Source: Nonomuraea turkmeniaca (GTDB lineage: Bacteria; Actinomycetota; Actinomycetes; Streptosporangiales; Streptosporangiaceae). Taken from it: DNA of 64,000 nucleotides. Made by a program: the position numbers and the translations under genes. A model generated the notes under the pieces. That model saw only the letters and a program-made list of their open reading frames with translations, was not told the DNA's origin and did no database searches. Positions 61,203-64,000 of the stretch are shown here, one piece after another. Location: positions 1-64,000 of the forward strand of contig NZ_VCKY01000006.1 in assembly GCF_005889735.1 (NCBI RefSeq), given 5' to 3'. Position 1 is the stretch's first letter, and each line of letters begins with the position of its first letter.

Positions 61203-61445
61203 CATCGGCCATCGAGTCCGTCCAGCCACGAACGAACCCGAAGGCCTTCGACAACGGTACGGACGCTCGCCGGCGGAACGCCGGGCCCGGTGTCAGGCCG
61301 GGGGCAGAACGAGCGGCCCCGCATCCGTTCGTGATGGTCGTGCCAGGCCGCGTCGAGCAGCGAAGCGACGTCCGCACTGGTCACCCTCCCGGCAATATCA
61401 CATCCGGGCAGCCCATGGCGCTTTCACCACTTGGCAGGTCTCCCG
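61203..61445. other. Gap between FAD oxidoreductase and SGNH genes
   Basis: About 240 bases. The plus frames lack coding character. On the minus strand 61384 to about 61195 reads TSADVASLLDAAWHDHHERM, then VEGLRVRSWLDGLDGRCHA, which looks somewhat protein-like but continues into the antisense of the oxidoreductase. It may be a remnant of a lost gene. Confidence 0.35.
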
Positions 61446-62510
61446 ATGAACATCTTCCCCAGCAAGGCTCTGCGGTCGATCCCGGCGAGCGATTCCGTCC
61501 TCACCTGGGCCGGTGCGATCGAGGTCGAGCACGCGGCGGGCTGGTCGCGAGGCTGGCGGCTGCCCCGCGGCCGGCTTCGCCTCTTCCCCGGCCGGCTTCG
61601 CCTCTTCCCCGGCCGGCGGCTGCAAGGCCATGCCCGGGCGCAGGCGGGTGTCAGGATCACGTTCGGCACCGACGCGACCGTGCTGCGCGGGCGATGCCTG
61701 TCGGCCGACGGCATCGGGCCGGTCGACCTCGTCGTGCACGGGACGGTCGTCGACGCACCCGTAGCCTCCGACGGGTCCTTTCACTTCGCCGAACTGCCGG
61801 CCGGCGAGAAGATCACGGAAATCTGGTTACCCCACGGCGGCGATTTCCGGCTGGTGGAGCTGGCCGTCGACGAGTCGGCGCGAACATGGGTGACACCGGC
61901 CACGCCTCCCCCGCGGCTCATCACCTACGGCAGCTCGATCACCCAGTGCCGCGCGGCCGCATCGCCGACGCGAACCTGGCCCGCCCTGGTCGCGCGTAAC
62001 CTCGGCCTGGATCTGACCTGTCTCGGATTCGACGGTGAGTGCCACCTGGACCCGATGATCGCACGCTTGATCCGGGACCGCCCCGCCGAAGTGATCATCA
62101 CCTGCCTCGGCGTCAACGTCTACGGCGCCGGCACGTTCACCAAGCGCTCGTTCCTGCCCGCGGTCCTGGGATTCGTCAGCACCGTCCGGGACGGCCACCC
62201 CCGGGTGCCGATCCTGGTCATGTCGCCGATCTTCTCCCCCAGCCGCGAGGAGCAGACCGGGCAGACCGGAATGAGCCTGGCCGAGATGCGTGCCGACATC
62301 GCCGAGGCCGTACGCCTGCTGCGCGAACACGGCGACGCGGATGTTCACCTGATCGACGGGCTCGACGTGTTCGGACCGGCCCAGGAGCACCTACTGCCGG
62401 ACGGCCTGCACCCGAACGCCGCCGGCTACGCCCACATGGCCACCTCGATCACACCGCTCGTACGCGCACACCTCCACCCGCACCACCAAGCCACCGGACG
62501 GCGGCAGTGA
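61446..62510 (+). CDS. SGNH/GDSL-type esterase with N-terminal beta domain
   Basis: ATG 61446 starts a 354-residue protein without signal peptide. An N-terminal jelly-roll-like part (about 1-150) contains a duplicated GRLRLFP heptapeptide. The SGNH domain has block I YGSSITQCRA (Ser about 164), block II GFDGECHLDP (oxyanion Gly), block III GVNVYG (Asn) and block V DGLHPNAAGY (Asp and His). This two-domain layout is typical of cytoplasmic carbohydrate esterases that deacylate sugars after import. Its place after the FAD oxidoreductase suggests action in the same pathway. Confidence 0.83.
   Translation: MNIFPSKALRSIPASDSVLTWAGAIEVEHAAGWSRGWRLPRGRLRLFPGRLRLFPGRRLQGHARAQAGVRITFGTDATVLRGRCLSADGIGPVDLVVHGTVVDAPVASDGSFHFAELPAGEKITEIWLPHGGDFRLVELAVDESARTWVTPATPPPRLITYGSSITQCRAAASPTRTWPALVARNLGLDLTCLGFDGECHLDPMIARLIRDRPAEVIITCLGVNVYGAGTFTKRSFLPAVLGFVSTVRDGHPRVPILVMSPIFSPSREEQTGQTGMSLAEMRADIAEAVRLLREHGDADVHLIDGLDVFGPAQEHLLPDGLHPNAAGYAHMATSITPLVRAHLHPHHQATGRRQ
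61571..61612 (+). repeat. Perfect 21-bp tandem duplication inside the SGNH gene
   Basis: CCGGCTTCGCCTCTTCCCCGG (written here as CCGGCTTCGCCTCTTCCCCG plus G) occurs at 61571-61591 and again at 61592-61612 with no change, adding seven residues in the N-terminal domain. Exact identity indicates a recent slippage event. Confidence 0.85.
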
Positions 62511-62678
62511 CGGTCACCTCCACGGACGTGGTGTCGGCCTGCTCGGCCAGCACCGCACCGCCGAGGCGGATGAGCGCGGCCCGGTCGGGGACGTCACCCC
62601 AGCGGGCGGACCTCGATCACCCTCCACCACGGCGTTGGCCTTCGGCGGATTCCGCTGACCCAGGCGGGTTCGCAATGA
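62511..62678. other. Short gap with a minus-strand coding-like scrap
   Basis: No gene. On the minus strand about 62590-62515 reads RAALIRLGGAVLAEQADTTS and VEVTVT, which looks like the end of a lost protein. Confidence 0.3.
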
Positions 62679-62717
62679 TCATCCTGGTCTACTGCTCGGG
62701 CTGGTAGACCAGGATGA
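62679..62717. terminator. 14-bp hairpin overlapping the end of the RibD-like gene
   Basis: TCATCCTGGTCTAC (62679-62692) pairs with GTAGACCAGGATGA (62704-62717) around an 11-nt loop. The left arm contains the stop codon (62689-62691) of the minus-strand gene and the right arm lies in its last codons, so coding and terminator sequence overlap. Confidence 0.7.
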
Positions 62718-63234
62718 CCAGGCCGGAGCTGAACGTCTTGCTCTCCAGCAGCTTCAGCTTGGCCTTCGACTCACGCCTGAACAGCGGCTCTCCCTCACCG
62801 AGGATGAGGGGGTGCACCCACAGGTGGTACTCGTCGAGCAGCCCGGCCTGCGACAGCGCGTCGGTCAGCTGCCCGGTGCCGTAGATGATGATGTCACCGC
62901 CCGGCTGCTGCTTGAGCTTGGTGACCTCCTCGACGAGGTTCTCGCCCCTGATGATGGTGGAGGTGCCCCAGATGTCGGCCTTCTCCAGGGTGTCGCTGAC
63001 CACGTAATGGTGCATGCCGTTGATCCGGTCGGAGAACTCGTCGCTGGGCCTGGTCGGCCAGACCGACGCGAACCCCTCGTAGGTGACCCGCCCCGCCAGC
63101 AGGGCGTCCGACCTGCGCATCAGGTCCAGGGCGTACTGGGTGGCATCGTCCGTCCGGTAGTCGAACGACCAGTTCTGCGGCTCGTCGATGTAGCCGTCGA
63201 GCGTGGTGTAGGTCGAAGCGATGACTTTCCTCAT
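62689..63234 (-). CDS. Dihydrofolate reductase-like (RibD C-terminal) protein
   Basis: GGAGAG before ATG 63234 supports this start (63246 is possible). The 181-residue protein shows the stand-alone RibD_C pattern: MRKVIASTYTTLDGYIDEPQ, RSDALLAGRVTYEGFASVWP, KHxxVS-like HHYVVSDTLEKADIWG, and GGDIIIYGTGQLTDALSQAG. It is an NADPH-dependent reductase of unknown substrate. The start overlaps the stop of the FMN reductase gene (ATGA at 63231-63234), so the two are one operon. Confidence 0.87.
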   Translation of the reverse strand: MRKVIASTYTTLDGYIDEPQNWSFDYRTDDATQYALDLMRRSDALLAGRVTYEGFASVWPTRPSDEFSDRINGMHHYVVSDTLEKADIWGTSTIIRGENLVEEVTKLKQQPGGDIIIYGTGQLTDALSQAGLLDEYHLWVHPLILGEGEPLFRRESKAKLKLLESKTFSSGLVILVYQPEQ

Positions 63235-63821
63235 TGTTCTCTCCATTGGCGATCGTTTCTGGCGTCCCGCAGCGTACGGGCCCACCATGACAGCTGGTCA
63301 AGCGTGATTCCGGCCGCCGCATGGCAGCTCGCGCCCCGTTTGGGCCAGGAGCCGTCGGCGTCGAAGAGATCCCAGTAGCAGGGCAGGCTGACCGTCTCGG
63401 TGACGGCCACCGCCCGCAGCACGGCGAAGATCTCACGGAGCTGGGCGACCGCGTGCAGGCCGCCCGACTCTCTGCCGTACGACACGAAGGCGACCGGTTT
63501 GGCCTGCCACTCCGCGTAGTACCAGTCGATGGCGGTCTTGAGCGGTGCGGGGAAGCTGTGGTTGTACTCGGGGGTCACCACCACGAAGCCGTCCGCCGCG
63601 GCCAGCCGCGGAGCCAGTGCCCGCACCTCGGCGGGCAGCTCCTCGTCCTCGTCGGTGAGGACCTGGGGCAGCCGTGCCTCGGCCAGATCGACGAGGTCGA
63701 CCTCCAGCTCCCTTCGCCTGCGGGCCTGGGCGGCGAACCACTCGGCCACCGTCGGGCCGAATCTGCCGCTTCTGGTGCTACCGATGATCACCGCCACCCG
63801 CAGCCGTTCGTTGCTTGCCAT
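63231..63821 (-). CDS. NADPH-dependent FMN reductase-like flavoprotein
   Basis: From ATG 63821: 196 residues with the flavodoxin-like FMN reductase fold. IIGSTRSGRFGPTVAEWF is the phosphate-binding loop, then FVVVTPEYNHSFPAPLKTAI (the PEYN motif) and YGRESGGLHAVAQLREIF. It supplies reduced flavin or reduces quinones. Translationally coupled with the RibD-like gene, so both probably serve the same redox reaction. It is divergent from the SARP gene across 72 bases. Confidence 0.88.
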   Translation of the reverse strand: MASNERLRVAVIIGSTRSGRFGPTVAEWFAAQARRRRELEVDLVDLAEARLPQVLTDEDEELPAEVRALAPRLAAADGFVVVTPEYNHSFPAPLKTAIDWYYAEWQAKPVAFVSYGRESGGLHAVAQLREIFAVLRAVAVTETVSLPCYWDLFDADGSWPKRGASCHAAAGITLDQLSWWARTLRDARNDRQWREQ

Positions 63822-63880
63822 GTGACTACTGTGCTGGGCGGCCCTTACCGGTTCCCTCCACCGTTCTTACCGCTCCGGCA

Positions 63881-63886
63881 TAGGGT
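63881..63886 (+). promoter_or_regulatory. Putative -10 box of the SARP gene
   Basis: TAGGGT at 63881-63886 ends seven bases before ATG 63894, so the mRNA may be leaderless. No clear -35 is visible. Confidence 0.35.
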
Positions 63887-63893
63887 GGCGGTC

Positions 63894-64000
63894 ATGCGGT
63901 TTGGGGTGCTTGGCCCGCTGATGGTGTGGGACGCGGACGGCGTGCCCGTCACGATCCGTGGGCTGAAGGTCCGCGCGATCCTGGCCGACCTGCTCCTGCA
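63894..64000 (+). CDS. SARP/AfsR-type regulator, N-terminus (runs off window)
   Basis: ATG 63894 opens MRFGVLGPLMVWDADGVPVT, then IRGLKVRAILADLLL. This is the start of the OmpR-like DNA-binding domain of SARP/BTAD regulators (FGVLGPLxV, G-x-K-xRAxLAxLLL). Only 35 residues are inside the window, so the presence of NB-ARC/TPR parts cannot be judged. SARPs bind heptamer repeats at 11-bp spacing, the type of element seen at 22462 and 24678. Confidence 0.85.
   Translation, partial: MRFGVLGPLMVWDADGVPVTIRGLKVRAILADLLL

Noticed and set aside
61195-61384. Minus-strand gene after the FAD oxidoreductase
   Set aside because: The frame looks partly protein-like but runs on as antisense of the oxidoreductase and has no family or clear stop near its natural end.

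Overview
The window is high-GC, coding-dense DNA with GTG/TTG starts, leaderless promoters, many TetR/SARP/LuxR-STAND regulators and secreted ricin-tagged carbohydrate enzymes. This fits a filamentous soil actinomycete, plausibly of the Streptosporangiaceae/Nonomuraea type (inference from gene style only). I see no tRNA, rRNA or CRISPR array.

Layout. 1-8.3 kb is an accessory, decaying stretch: a secreted thioester (TQXA-like) adhesin with a Pro-rich repeat stalk, a frameshifted eccC (type VII secretion ATPase), an IS110 N-terminus fused to a HEPN-like tail, and a Tn3 transposase fragment. 8.5-11.5 kb is an ECF41-like sigma module (sigma factor, carboxymuconolactone decarboxylase-like protein, DoxX, NmrA-like reductase) with two matching candidate promoters. 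11.5-22.1 kb mixes an IS with a nonsense codon, TetR/target pairs with visible operators, a glycosidase-like protein, a DUF4386 membrane protein, a class-C serine hydrolase, an SDR, and several broken genes. 22.4-26.3 kb holds a secreted protein with a lipoprotein and a LamG/FG-GAP protein; the two transcription units share a SARP-like twin-repeat promoter. 26.8-34.9 kb carries a phosphotransferase, a DUF1579-like protein, an N-terminal-HTH STAND regulator, YceI, a two-gene SDR operon and an XRE/MmyB regulator.

35.3-48.7 kb is a plant cell-wall (mainly rhamnogalacturonan-I) depolymerisation island: alginate-lyase-family protein, GH5-ricin, ricin-GH43, a Tat-exported alpha/beta hydrolase-ricin, PL11 rhamnogalacturonan lyase, CE12-type acetylesterase and GH53 galactanase. 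Remnants of a second GH43, a second GH53 and a second PL11 lie among them. 49.6-62.5 kb is a divergent catabolic locus around a perfect 20-bp palindrome. To the left are a GntR regulator, a sulfatase, a scrambled GH36 alpha-galactosidase and a GH33 sialidase-LamG. To the right are an IclR regulator, a sugar ABC importer without its ATPase, a large FAD-dependent oxidoreductase and an SGNH esterase. Together they look like a pathway for a decorated, probably sulfated or acylated, glycan that includes an oxidative step. This is the best candidate here for an undescribed system. The window ends with a RibD-like reductase/FMN reductase pair and the start of a SARP regulator.

Two themes recur. Single-base indels break otherwise conserved genes between 2 and 22 kb, from real decay or sequencing error. 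Several genes also keep both ends but have lost or scrambled the middle (AfsR-like, GH43, GH36).
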